Assembly (NCBI GenBank): GCA_017432685.1
Contig: JAFRIR010000147.1
Coordinates: 1 to 64,000 of the forward strand
DNA: 64,000 nt
DNA from: Flexilinea sp.
GTDB taxonomy: Bacteria > Chloroflexota > Anaerolineae > Anaerolineales > Anaerolineaceae
Direction of reading: 5' to 3'
Shown here: one piece after another, positions 8,219 through 16,263 of the stretch
Layout of the letters: each line of letters starts with the position of its first letter
How positions within the stretch are numbered: the first letter of the stretch is position 1
The notes under the pieces: model-generated
Databases searched by the model: none
Told to the model about the DNA's origin: nothing
What the model saw: only the letters and a program-made list of their open reading frames with translations
Made by a program: the position numbers and the translations under genes

Positions 8219-10584
8219 TACTGTTCCCTCATTTCATAGTTCGGGTCTTCATCGATCATGTTGAGCATGATCTCGGCGAATTTCGGGTCAAACTGGGTGC
8301 CGCTGCATCTTTCGATTTCCGCCCGGACCGCTTCCTGTGAGAGCGCGTCCCGGTAGCTCCGGCGGCTGGTCATGGCGTCATAGGCATCCGCAACGGCAAT
8401 GATTCTGGCTTCTTCCGGAATTTCCCTTCCGCTCAGACCGTCCGGGTATCCATAGCCATCGTAACGTTCATGATGCCATCTGGCGCCGGTGTAGAGTGAA
8501 GGCATTTCCTCAATATTGCGCAGGATTTTTCCACCGACCGAAGGGTGAGTTTTGATGACGTCATATTCTTCTGCTGTGAGCTTTCCTGCTTTGTTGATCA
8601 CTGCATCCGGAATGCCGATTTTCCCGATATCATGCAGCAGCGCCATCATATAGATTTCTTCCTGCTGTTTGATCGTGTATCCGGATCTTCTGCCGATCTC
8701 ACGGGATAAATCGGCAACACGGGTGGAATGACCGTTGGTATAACGGTCCTTTGCATCAATGGTCTCTGCCAGCGTATGGACGACATGGAGAGAAATTTTT
8801 TGCATCTCCATTGATTTTCGCTGTACTGCTTCTGCCATGTTGCGCTGGAGTCTGACCAGTTCAATGGCGTGATTGGCACGCAGATATAATATTTCAGGTT
8901 GGAACGGTTTGCGGATGAAATCAATTGCTCCAAGAGCCAGACACTGTGATGCCAGCACCGGGTCTCCGTTGTCCATCATCATGATCACCGGCAGTTCCCG
9001 GTCCTGGTCGATGCTCATGCGAAGCTGATGCAGCAGGTCGATCCCGTCATATTCCGGCAGGGAGATATCCAACAGGATCAGATCCGGTTTCTGGATCTTT
9101 ACCAGCTCCAGCAGGACAAGACCGGAGTTTGCTACCGTAACATTCATGTTATGCTTTCCCAGTGTATCTGCAGCCATCCGCAGTACGGATTCATCTTCAT
9201 CTACAACGATAACACTGGGACGGTCATTTTCTTTGCTTTCCTGATCCTGCTGCTTCTTCAAATGGACCTGCCCGGCTTCGTATGTGATCTCAACCTTTTC
9301 ACTGTAGGCTGATTCCTTCCATTTTTTCAGCAGCCGGGAAAGAACGCGATCGACGTCAAATTCCTGGATTTCGGGGAGGAGCAGGAACAGCTGATGTTCC
9401 CCGCACTCCATCATCACGTCACTGTTCCGCAGGGATGTCTGCATCATTTTGCGAAATTGCATCATGATTTCCGTGTTTTCTGCCGCGCTGATCGGGACGA
9501 TTGGTTTTACAGTGAACAGGACGCGGTAAGCGCTTGAATGATATCGTCCCATATAGCGGACCATGTAGCGGTAGATACTGCCGAACACTTCATTTCCCAT
9601 CCACATGGCGTTGGGGGATTCATTCCGTTCTTCAAGAATCGAAGTGATCGTATCCAGGTCCATCACGCGATGGACATCCCAATTGAGGGTATCTCTGTTT
9701 GTAAACAGTTTGCAGCCGTGTTTTCCGTTTTGCTTCACAAAATAAAGCGCCTGATCGGCAATATGGAAAAGTTTTTCGTAATTGCTCCCGAATTCGGTGG
9801 AAGGGACCGCTCCGATGGAAATGCCCAGCGGGATCGGCTGATGATCGCCCATCAGTTTTTTTGCCTCGGTCACATATTCTTCGTTGATCTTTTGTGTGAA
9901 TTCGGAAAGTTTCTCTTCGGATGATATCTCAGGGCTAAACAGGATAAATTCATCTCCGCCGATACGGCCAATCTCATCATTTTCAGTGGTGTATTTTCGG
10001 AGAATATGGGCAAACATGATGAGAACCCGGTCACCGATGTCATGCCCGAAGATGTCATTGATGGATTTGAATGAATCCAGATCCAGCAGACAGACAAATC
10101 CGCTTTCTTCCCGGCAGCGAGCGGAGATTTTTTCTTCTGCGGCTGTTTTGTTCAGTAAGCCGGTTAGCGGGTCGGTTTCCGCGTCCCGTTCGTATTTGAG
10201 AATGCGTTTTTGAATATCAAGAATTTTCTGTACGCGGCTGACGAGTACATTGGGATGAAACGGTTTATGGATGAAATCCATGGCGCCGGATTCCAGCCCC
10301 CTGGTTTCCAGTGACTGCTGATCTTCTGCGGTCAGGAAAATCACGGGTGCTTCTTTCCCGGGGATCATTCCCCTTTTGAGCAGCCGCAGGGTTTCGAAAC
10401 CATCCAGATCGGGAATGTTGGTGTCCATCAGGATCAGATCGGGATAACCATTCTCGCGGACGTATTCCAAAAGAGCCCGTCCGCTTTTGAGTGTGGTGAC
10501 ACGCTTTCCGGCCTTGATCAGAATGTTTTCTGCGATTCTGAGACTGCTTATGTCATCGTCGACGATTATGATCCAGTCTGCCAT
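8218..10584 (-). CDS. Hybrid response regulator REC-GGDEF-(degenerate GGDEF)-REC-HD-GYP
   Basis: 788 residues, soluble, predicted to make and break cyclic di-GMP. Domains in order: receiver 1 (about 1-122, phospho-Asp in LILMDTNIPD), diguanylate cyclase with an intact GGDEF at 209-213, then a GGDEF-like fold (about 310-440) in which the signature is replaced by CGEHQ (394-398). A second receiver follows (about 455-575, LILLDISLPE), and then an HD-GYP phosphodiesterase with HD at 651-652 and HHERYDGYGYPDG from 704. Having two receivers and both synthetic and hydrolytic domains suggests input-dependent switching of c-di-GMP turnover. No histidine kinase is adjacent, so its partner is encoded elsewhere. 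The stop codon lies against a REP-like hairpin. Confidence 0.92.
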   Translation of the reverse strand: MADWIIIVDDDISSLRIAENILIKAGKRVTTLKSGRALLEYVRENGYPDLILMDTNIPDLDGFETLRLLKRGMIPGKEAPVIFLTAEDQQSLETRGLESGAMDFIHKPFHPNVLVSRVQKILDIQKRILKYERDAETDPLTGLLNKTAAEEKISARCREESGFVCLLDLDSFKSINDIFGHDIGDRVLIMFAHILRKYTTENDEIGRIGGDEFILFSPEISSEEKLSEFTQKINEEYVTEAKKLMGDHQPIPLGISIGAVPSTEFGSNYEKLFHIADQALYFVKQNGKHGCKLFTNRDTLNWDVHRVMDLDTITSILEERNESPNAMWMGNEVFGSIYRYMVRYMGRYHSSAYRVLFTVKPIVPISAAENTEIMMQFRKMMQTSLRNSDVMMECGEHQLFLLLPEIQEFDVDRVLSRLLKKWKESAYSEKVEITYEAGQVHLKKQQDQESKENDRPSVIVVDEDESVLRMAADTLGKHNMNVTVANSGLVLLELVKIQKPDLILLDISLPEYDGIDLLHQLRMSIDQDRELPVIMMMDNGDPVLASQCLALGAIDFIRKPFQPEILYLRANHAIELVRLQRNMAEAVQRKSMEMQKISLHVVHTLAETIDAKDRYTNGHSTRVADLSREIGRRSGYTIKQQEEIYMMALLHDIGKIGIPDAVINKAGKLTAEEYDVIKTHPSVGGKILRNIEEMPSLYTGARWHHERYDGYGYPDGLSGREIPEEARIIAVADAYDAMTSRRSYRDALSQEAVRAEIERCSGTQFDPKFAEIMLNMIDEDPNYEMREQ

Positions 10585-10654
10585 GCTTTATACTCTCCCT
10601 GTGCCAAACGAAATTCCCCTGTTATTTCATGGTCTGTTAATTTTACAATAGTTT

Positions 10655-11584
10655 TTATTCACTGCGTAATTTTCGGAACTGATCTGCCATAAATAATTCA
10701 TGCTCGACCGCGAAGTTGCCGGTGACGGTGGTGTTTGTGGGAACGTCAGAGGCCGCGACTGCGCCGAGCGTGACCCGGGCGTTTCTTCCTACTTTTACCT
10801 CGCTGGAAACGGTGGCATTGGGTCCGATCCAGACATTATCATCAATTTCTGCTGATCCGCAGATACAGGCGGATGCGGCAATGAGATTTCTTTCTCCGAT
10901 GTGAGAACCGTGCGCAATATGAACGAGACTTTCGATTTTGGTGTCATTCCCGATGCGGGTCTCGTGCCAGGGAAAAAGGGAACGGGAGACATTGCAGTTA
11001 TACTGGATCTCGACCCGATCACCGATCACAAGCCTGCCCCGGTGTTCCACCCCGAGCATGCCCTCTGATCCCATGCGCATAAATTCCAATCCGCTGCCGC
11101 CGAGAACTGTCCCGGAGCGGATGATGCAGTCTTCCCCGATGGTGACAGGACCATAGATGATCACGCCCGCTTCGATGATCGAATTGGCTCCGACGGTGAC
11201 ATCCTGGGCATCAACGATTGCACGGGGATCGACCTGCGCGGAGGGAGCAATGACTGTTGCCTTTTTGACACCGACATAGCGTGGAGCCCATTCCGGTCCG
11301 CAGAGTCGGTTGTGCAGGCGGAAGAAGTCAATCCGCAGGTCCGGAACCGTGACGATGCCATGCTGTGTATCGGCTGCTTCAGCTTGTTCACGCAGTTCCG
11401 GCGGGATCATTACACAGCTGATGTCCGGGTTTTTCAGCGCCATACGCAGGAATTTTTTGTTTCCGCAAAAAGTGAGCAGCGGGAGGCCTGCTGAGGCCGT
11501 GCATAGCCCGAGGGATGCAAAAGCGCCGTCCCGTACCAATGTCCATTCCGGCAGGCAGATTTCAGAAAGTCGTATCAATCCCAT
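10655..11584 (-). CDS. LpxD-like left-handed beta-helix acyltransferase
   Basis: 309 residues. An N-terminal alpha/beta domain (about 1-105) precedes a long hexapeptide-repeat region (about 110-300; runs such as VTVGANSIIEAGV and IGEDCIIRSGTV), the layout of UDP-acylglucosamine N-acyltransferase LpxD and related sugar N-acyltransferases. A His in the HIAHGSHIGE segment fits the catalytic base position. The inferred host is unlikely to make lipid A, so a role in acylating a nucleotide-sugar for a surface glycan is more likely. Its start overlaps the end of the deacetylase gene by 10 bases, with a GGAGG site inside that gene, so the two are coupled. Confidence 0.75.
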   Translation of the reverse strand: MGLIRLSEICLPEWTLVRDGAFASLGLCTASAGLPLLTFCGNKKFLRMALKNPDISCVMIPPELREQAEAADTQHGIVTVPDLRIDFFRLHNRLCGPEWAPRYVGVKKATVIAPSAQVDPRAIVDAQDVTVGANSIIEAGVIIYGPVTIGEDCIIRSGTVLGGSGLEFMRMGSEGMLGVEHRGRLVIGDRVEIQYNCNVSRSLFPWHETRIGNDTKIESLVHIAHGSHIGERNLIAASACICGSAEIDDNVWIGPNATVSSEVKVGRNARVTLGAVAASDVPTNTTVTGNFAVEHELFMADQFRKLRSE

Positions 11585-12291
11585 AATTCCTCCGCTCTCC
11601 CGAAGGTGATGTTGTTTTGGTCTGCCACTTCTTTGATGCGAAGCAGAAAATCCCGGGCGCCGAATCCTTCTCCGTGATTGATAAAAGAAGCCAGTTTTTC
11701 AAATTCATGATAATAGGGTTTTGCGCGGTGATAGCGTTCCATGTTTTCCGTGTTCAGGTAAAGGTGGATCGGGTGAAAATTGAAAATGCTCAAGCCGGAA
11801 CCGGTGTTCAGAATGTGCTGTTCCGGGGACGGGTGATCCGCTTCCAGCGCCCAGGCATCATCCTCATAAAAAAAGGGCAGACGCTTGAGTCCGCTGAAAT
11901 GCCGGAATGGCTGCAGCGGAATGCCGGAAGAGAACGGGATGAACAGGTTCATGTCCGCGCGGATCCCCATCTTTTTTGCGGCGATGAGGATGGGCGTGGC
12001 ATCCACCAGTGCATGACAGCGCATGACTTTCGCTTCCGGTACAACAGCCAGCAGTTCTTCCAGCGTTTGCTGATAGCTTTTGTCTGTCTGTCCGTTGATC
12101 TGTGGGAGAAAATTTGGATGGATGCCGAGCGTAAAATGCGGATCCTTTCGGAATGTTGTGAGCATCGGTGTATCATGGGTGACAAACATACAGACCGGAA
12201 TATCCAGCCGGTTCACTAATTCGACTGTGTCGGCTAACACGCCGTCATCTGCCCAATCTATGTCCATTGTGATGTAAACCGTTTTGCCCAT
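11575..12291 (-). CDS. Polysaccharide deacetylase-like protein (WbmS-type)
   Basis: 238 residues. The N-terminus (VYITMDIDWADD) carries the Asp pair at the end of strand 1 typical of the CE4/NodB-like barrel, and HPNF and FNFHPIHLY segments supply the metal/active-site histidines. The overall pattern resembles WbmS-like proteins of O-antigen loci. It probably removes an acyl group from a nucleotide sugar or glycan, paired with the acyltransferase that overlaps it. There is no Shine-Dalgarno sequence: a heptamer array (12298-12325) begins six bases before the ATG. Substrate unknown. Confidence 0.7.
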   Translation of the reverse strand: MGKTVYITMDIDWADDGVLADTVELVNRLDIPVCMFVTHDTPMLTTFRKDPHFTLGIHPNFLPQINGQTDKSYQQTLEELLAVVPEAKVMRCHALVDATPILIAAKKMGIRADMNLFIPFSSGIPLQPFRHFSGLKRLPFFYEDDAWALEADHPSPEQHILNTGSGLSIFNFHPIHLYLNTENMERYHRAKPYYHEFEKLASFINHGEGFGARDFLLRIKEVADQNNITFGRAEELWD

Positions 12292-12297
12292 AATAAA

Positions 12298-12325
12298 ATA
12301 AGAAATAAGAAATAAGAAATAAGAA
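12298..12325. repeat. Heptanucleotide tandem repeat, 4 units
   Basis: Four perfect copies of ATAAGAA, immediately upstream of the deacetylase start on the minus strand. Confidence 0.8.
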
Positions 12326-12393
12326 AAATTTCCTTATTTGCTGATTTTATCTTCTATTCTTATATCCTTCTTTTTTCTCCTTTAGAATTTTTC

Positions 12394-12426
12394 GGAAACT
12401 TCTAAAAAATCGGTTTCTTTCTGTCC
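12394..12426 (+). repeat. Partial MITE-like element (left arm only)
   Basis: Begins GGAAACTTCTAAAAAA and continues to TTTCTTTCTGTCC. It aligns with the first 33 bases of the complete element at 28403. The inner hairpin and right end are missing. Confidence 0.5.
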
Positions 12427-12475
12427 AGAAACTATAAAGCCTCATACCCTTGCTGAAGCGTATTATTAAGACTCA

Positions 12476-13543
12476 TTATGCCTCATTTCTCATTTCTAAT
12501 TCTTCATTTGCAATAAAGGTTTCGTCCAGTCCCCGCATGATATAACCTTCTTTATAGGCAAAGTGCGGTTCGATGGTTTCTCCCAGCAGATATTTGCGGA
12601 TCATGATGTCCGGTTCGTTATAACCGACCATAGCGCGGAAGGATGAGGTACCGGAGTAGCGCGGGTTGATCTCGAAAACATAACATTTCCCGCCGACAAA
12701 ACGAAGCTGGATGTTGATGGCGCTGCGGCAGCCGATTTGGGCAGCGATTTCTTCACATTGGGATGTTACCTCCGGAAACCGTCCGATCTGTCCTTGGGAG
12801 ATGCCGTTGGAGATCACCAGCATTTCACCGGTATAGCGAGATTTGATCTTCAGACGGTTGGAGAGGGCTGTCATGATGTTCTTTTTGACCGCAATGGAGT
12901 TGATCAGGTTCCCTTCCATGTCATTCAAAACGCCGACGGTGTATTCGCACTCTGCGTTTCCGACATATTCCTGAACGATGAATTCGGAGTAGATGTGCAG
13001 CATCCAGGCGCCGAAGAGGCGCAGTTCTTCGGCATCCTGGGCGATGTAGGCATTGGCAGAACCGCCGCCTCCGATGGAAGGCTTGAGCACCACCGGGAAT
13101 TTCGTGATCGATCCCAGATCGGCTTCCTCCCGGATCGTGACCGATGCCGGGTGTGCAAAACCGTGTGCGTCCAGCCAGTCCATGGTTTTGGATTTGTCCA
13201 TACAAGTCTCAATGACTTCCTCCGTGTTCATCGGCAGGAAGATCCCCGCTGCCCGGACTTCATCCTGTACAGCGCTGATTTTCTTCAGTTCCGGTTCGGA
13301 GCCGGTGAAGAGTGCCTGTACGCCTTCTTCTTTGCAGACTTGCAGCAGGGTTTCAATGTAGTTCGGGTCGGAGGCCGGCGGCATGATACGCCTTTTGTCC
13401 GCCAGAAACAGCCCTTTGGATATATGCGTGATGTCCGCTCCGATCAGATAATAATTCTTATCGGACATCTTCAGGGCTTTCACCAGCTGTTCGCCGTTTC
13501 CGCCACCGCCGACGCCCGTCACCATCACACGAATTCGTTCCAT
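12476..13543 (-). CDS. ATP-grasp ligase (carbamoyl-phosphate synthase-like)
   Basis: 355 residues. An N-terminal nucleotide-binding-like domain (VMVTGVGGGGNGEQL, about 1-110) is followed by an ATP-grasp domain: a Gly-rich loop in KPSIGGGGSA, and the metal-binding EINPRYSGTSS segment. Enzymes of this type join a carboxylate to an amine through an acyl-phosphate and occur in capsule/O-antigen loci. With the downstream deacetylase and LpxD-like acyltransferase it forms a same-strand set that probably attaches an amino-acid or acyl group to a glycan sugar; the substrate cannot be read from sequence. Start has AGGAG upstream. The last eight residues (ELEMRNEA) are encoded by a heptamer array, so the natural C-terminus may be a repeat-derived extension. 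Confidence 0.8.
   Translation of the reverse strand: MERIRVMVTGVGGGGNGEQLVKALKMSDKNYYLIGADITHISKGLFLADKRRIMPPASDPNYIETLLQVCKEEGVQALFTGSEPELKKISAVQDEVRAAGIFLPMNTEEVIETCMDKSKTMDWLDAHGFAHPASVTIREEADLGSITKFPVVLKPSIGGGGSANAYIAQDAEELRLFGAWMLHIYSEFIVQEYVGNAECEYTVGVLNDMEGNLINSIAVKKNIMTALSNRLKIKSRYTGEMLVISNGISQGQIGRFPEVTSQCEEIAAQIGCRSAINIQLRFVGGKCYVFEINPRYSGTSSFRAMVGYNEPDIMIRKYLLGETIEPHFAYKEGYIMRGLDETFIANEELEMRNEA
12481..12508. repeat. Heptanucleotide tandem repeat inside a gene end, 4 units
   Basis: CCTCATT, TCTCATT, TCTAATT, CTTCATT. It lies inside the 3' end of the ATP-grasp gene and encodes its C-terminal residues. It closely resembles the array at 23974-24001. Confidence 0.65.
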
Positions 13544-13672
13544 GATTATTTCTTTCTCCTGTATAGAAAGTATATCATGAAGACAGCGTGCGGCGCGGGT
13601 TTGCTCAACATTTGAAAGGAAAAGTCACGGAATGGATAGAATTGAGTTACAATGAAGGAACAGGAGAGAGGT

Positions 13673-15052
13673 ATGAAAAAAATTCTGAATTGGCTGCTGC
13701 CATTTATTTTTATTCTCGTTTTTATTTACGGGCGCATTGTCTGTTACGGTCCGATGAATGATTCTGTCGCGGTTCAGGATACCGAATCCTACTTTTCCAC
13801 AGCTGAAAAAGCCGCGTTTTCAATCGATTTCTTCCAGCAGTCCCGTTCGATCACATATCCGCTGCTGATATTGACCAGTAATCCGACCCTGGAGCATGAA
13901 CTGACACAGCTTTCGGAGCCCTATTTCGGCACGGAAGCCCGTCTGGCGGTTCAGCCCGGGACGGAGAACCTTGTCCGCAATCAGACGGTGATCTCCATCA
14001 TCTGCTGGGTGCTGTGTGCCGTGTTGATCGCATCCTCTCTGAATGGATGGTTCGCGAAGGCTCTCACAGTTTTTCTGGTCCTTGTGTGCGGGTTTGTGCC
14101 GCAGGTCGCCGATTGGGACAGTATCCTGAGTACGGAATCGCTCAGCATTTCTCTGTTTGTGCTGATCCTGGGACTGCTGTTCAAGGTGATTCCGGACGGG
14201 CGCGAGGACAGCTGGCGTTCATGGCTGGCTGCGGGCGGTCTGGTGATTGTAAGTTTCTTTTGGGTGTTCACGCGGGATACCAATGTCTATTTTATCGTTA
14301 TCGCAGCGCTCCTGTTGGTTTTCACCGGCATCCTTTTCTGGCTGCGGCGGAAGGGACAGCGTGTTTCTGCATTACTTTCCGGGTTTTTCCTGATCGGGCT
14401 GTTTTTCTTTCATCAGGGAACGTTCAGGGAAAGTGAGCGCTGGGTGGTGCCGCTGCTGAACAATATGACGACAAATGTGTTTCCTTACGAAGAACGGGTC
14501 GCTTTTTTTGAGGAAAATGGTATGCCCATGGACGAGACCCTGCTGGAAACAACGGGTTCGGCGGAGTATAACGACCTGATGGAAAATGAAAAGTTCATGC
14601 ACTGGGTGCGCCGTTTCGGACTGAACACTTATCAGAAATTCCTGCTGTCTATGCCGTTGTGGAGTGTACAGCAGGTCTATGAGAATCTGGATTCTTTCTT
14701 TGAAGAAAATCGTCAGCCGTTTTTCTATGGTTCAAAGGAACAGCGTCCGCATTGGGCCGAAAAGCCCGGCAATCTGGCGCTGCCGCTTTCGGCTGCAGTG
14801 ATCGTGATTGATCTTCTGCTCCTGATATTACTGGCTGTCAGGGCTGTCCGGTATGGCGACGGGAACGATGTTCGGGCTTTTTGGACGCTGCTGGTGCTTT
14901 TCCTTGGCGGTGGGCTGCTGATGTCGTTGTCTTATCTCGGGGAGGTGCGGTCCATCTGGCGGCATGTGCTGGGCGGGGTGACCGCTCTGCGGCTGATGAC
15001 CTGGCTGGGGATCTGTGCACTCTATTCGACCTCAGCCGATGGTGAAAAGTAG
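13673..15052 (+). CDS. Multi-pass membrane protein, GT-C-like layout
   Basis: 459 residues from the ATG at 13673, preferred over the ATG at 13652 because AGGAG lies a few bases upstream of it. There is an N-terminal membrane segment (NWLLPFIFILVFIYG), then a large soluble loop of ~95 residues. A bundle of membrane segments (about 110-270), a second extracytoplasmic loop (~100 residues) and two or three final membrane segments follow. The first loop between TM1 and TM2 with acidic residues (DTESYF) is the arrangement of GT-C glycosyltransferases and their relatives, but no diagnostic motif is clear. It diverges from the glycan-modification genes and may act in surface glycan assembly. Function not established. 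Confidence 0.6.
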   Translation: MKKILNWLLPFIFILVFIYGRIVCYGPMNDSVAVQDTESYFSTAEKAAFSIDFFQQSRSITYPLLILTSNPTLEHELTQLSEPYFGTEARLAVQPGTENLVRNQTVISIICWVLCAVLIASSLNGWFAKALTVFLVLVCGFVPQVADWDSILSTESLSISLFVLILGLLFKVIPDGREDSWRSWLAAGGLVIVSFFWVFTRDTNVYFIVIAALLLVFTGILFWLRRKGQRVSALLSGFFLIGLFFFHQGTFRESERWVVPLLNNMTTNVFPYEERVAFFEENGMPMDETLLETTGSAEYNDLMENEKFMHWVRRFGLNTYQKFLLSMPLWSVQQVYENLDSFFEENRQPFFYGSKEQRPHWAEKPGNLALPLSAAVIVIDLLLLILLAVRAVRYGDGNDVRAFWTLLVLFLGGGLLMSLSYLGEVRSIWRHVLGGVTALRLMTWLGICALYSTSADGEK

Positions 15053-15053
15053 C

Positions 15054-15081
15054 TTGACAAGGGAAGGGTTTGGATTATAAT
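15054..15081 (+). promoter_or_regulatory. Consensus sigma-A promoter with no evident plus-strand gene
   Basis: TTGACA at 15054-15059 and TATAAT at 15076-15081 with a 16-base spacer, a perfect match to both consensus hexamers. Transcription would begin near 15088 and run at once into the hairpin at 15094-15125 and then antisense to the 32-residue ORF at 15133-15231. Confidence 0.7.
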
Positions 15082-15093
15082 TAAATCAGGATG

Positions 15094-15125
15094 AAGGCCG
15101 GACGCCTTCGAAAACATCCGGCCTT
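15094..15125. terminator. Hairpin AAGGCCGGA/TCCGGCCTT
   Basis: A 9-bp perfect stem with a 14-base loop between convergent transcripts. There is no long T-run on either side. It could serve as a weak bidirectional terminator or as the body of a short RNA from the promoter at 15054. Confidence 0.5.
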
Positions 15126-15132
15126 ACTTTAG

Positions 15133-15231
15133 CTAATCTTTGACCTTGACGGTCAAAACAATTTCGTAACCGTTAGGGGTTCTGACCTTAACGGTTACTT
15201 CTTTTTGTTTTGATTTCCGTTTTTTCGCCAT
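15133..15231 (-). CDS. 32-residue basic small protein
   Basis: Starts MAKKRKSKQKEVTVKV and ends in a second Val/Lys-alternating strand (LTVKVKD). AGGAGG lies seven bases upstream of the ATG (rc of 15239-15244), one of the best ribosome sites in the window. The Lys/Arg-rich head and two short strand-like segments separated by a PNGYE turn suggest a beta-hairpin that could bind nucleic acid or ribosomes. It is too short for family assignment. It is preceded by ~190 bases containing two strong hairpins and is faced by a consensus promoter on the opposite strand. Confidence 0.6.
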   Translation of the reverse strand: MAKKRKSKQKEVTVKVRTPNGYEIVLTVKVKD

Positions 15232-15252
15232 TTCTTAGCCTCCTGATTTCAC

Positions 15253-15417
15253 CTCACTGTCTTGCATCCTTTGCAAGGCAGTGTTTGGTGAGATTTGGTG
15301 ACAGATATCACCAATCGGAAATACTGTTTTCAGTCTTCCCGGTTGGTGCTGTCTGCCCGGAGTGCTTATTAGCTTATAAATTGTAAAAGATTAAACAGTC
15401 TTTTTATATTATACTTT
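15253..15417 (-). promoter_or_regulatory. Structured leader upstream of the 32-residue ORF
   Basis: Two inverted repeats on the leader strand: 15255-15283 (CACTGTCTTGCA paired with TGCAAGGCAGTG) and the longer 15301-15352 (arms around CACCAATCGGAAA.. and ..CCCGGTTGGTG with an outer ACAG/CTGT). Neither is followed by a T-run, so they are not ordinary terminators. A TATAAT-like sequence is present at about 15415-15410 on the minus strand. This could be a regulatory leader or a structured small RNA that also encodes the peptide. Confidence 0.45.
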
Positions 15418-15424
15418 CAAAAAA

Positions 15425-16096
15425 TTATCGATCCAATGCTTCCAGAACGCTTTCATGGACGATGCCGCGAAGGGCGAAAAGCGGCGCCGGGTTGGCGCTG
15501 ACGCGGTGGATCTCGGCTTTGCCGCTTTGGCTGTCATAAAGGCACCAGGCGGGCTTGCTGCCGCCGCCCTCATCCCGGGGCAGACCGACGGAACCGACGT
15601 TGACCATCAGGGTGTGGAAATTCTGACGGATCCAGGGACGGTGGGTGTGTCCGACAAAGACGATATCTTCTCCTGGATTATTGTAGAGAGCCAGTTCACT
15701 GTCGGCGTAGCTGTAACCTTTCAGATGGTTCAGCGGGGAACCGTGAACGAAGGTGAGCCGTTTCCCATCCAGTGTTTGATGAACGATTTCCGGCCAGCTT
15801 TTGACAAATTCCAGTTCATCACCTGAGATCTCAACCATGGTTTTCCGCAGTTGATAAACCGGTTCATGGTTTTCGGGGATGGGGAACTCTCCCCGCAGCA
15901 TGGAATCATGATTCCCTTCGATGCAGAGGACGCTGAGCTCCCGCAGTTTTCGGATCACTTCGCAGCCAAAGGGGTAATAGGAGACGGCATCGCCCAGGAA
16001 CACCAGACGATCGACTTTTTCAGCTTCCGCATCCCGCAGAAAAGCCTCAAAAAAGTGCGTATTGCCGTGAATATCGGAAAAAATTGCAAGTTTCAT
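15425..16096 (-). CDS. Metallophosphoesterase (calcineurin-like, YfcE-type)
   Basis: 223 residues. It has the metal-binding motifs in order: D-x-H in FSDIHGN, GD in FLGDAV, GNHD in EGNHDSM, a His in FVHGSP, and GHTH in FVGHTHRPW. This is a complete active site for a two-metal phosphodiesterase or phosphatase. Small enzymes of this group hydrolyse phosphodiesters, and their cellular substrates are usually unknown. The ATG has no Shine-Dalgarno; an 11-unit heptamer array begins three bases upstream of it, so translation may be leaderless or use a site within the repeats. Confidence 0.85.
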   Translation of the reverse strand: MKLAIFSDIHGNTHFFEAFLRDAEAEKVDRLVFLGDAVSYYPFGCEVIRKLRELSVLCIEGNHDSMLRGEFPIPENHEPVYQLRKTMVEISGDELEFVKSWPEIVHQTLDGKRLTFVHGSPLNHLKGYSYADSELALYNNPGEDIVFVGHTHRPWIRQNFHTLMVNVGSVGLPRDEGGGSKPAWCLYDSQSGKAEIHRVSANPAPLFALRGIVHESVLEALDR

Positions 16097-16099
16097 TTT

Positions 16100-16176
16100 G
16101 GTTGTCGGTTGCTGGTTGCCGGTTACTGTTTGTTGGTTGCCGGTTGTTGGTTACCGGTTGCTGGTTACCGGTTGTT
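16100..16176. repeat. Heptanucleotide tandem repeat, 11 units
   Basis: Eleven 7-base units of the form GGTTGYY or GGTTACY (for example GGTTGTC, GGTTGCT, GGTTGCC, GGTTACC), directly upstream of the phosphoesterase start on the minus strand. Confidence 0.85.
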
Positions 16177-16200
16177 CGTCGGCATTTCCTAAAGCCTGAT

Positions 16201-16263
16201 GTCTAAAGTCTAATGTCTAAAGTCTAAAGTCTATCCCCTATACCCTATTCTCTATTCTCTATT
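16201..16263. repeat. Heptanucleotide tandem repeat, 9 units, running into a stop codon
   Basis: GTCTAAA, GTCTAAT, GTCTAAA, GTCTAAA, GTCTATC, CCCTATA, CCCTATT, CTCTATT, CTCTATT: the unit drifts along the array while the period stays 7. The last units supply the stop and the final residues (NRE) of the FAD oxidoreductase gene. Confidence 0.85.

Noticed and set aside
15301..15352. Hairpin as an intrinsic terminator
   Set aside because: No T-run follows on either strand.
16100..16263. Possible CRISPR array
   Set aside because: Units are contiguous 7-mers without spacers, and no cas genes are near.
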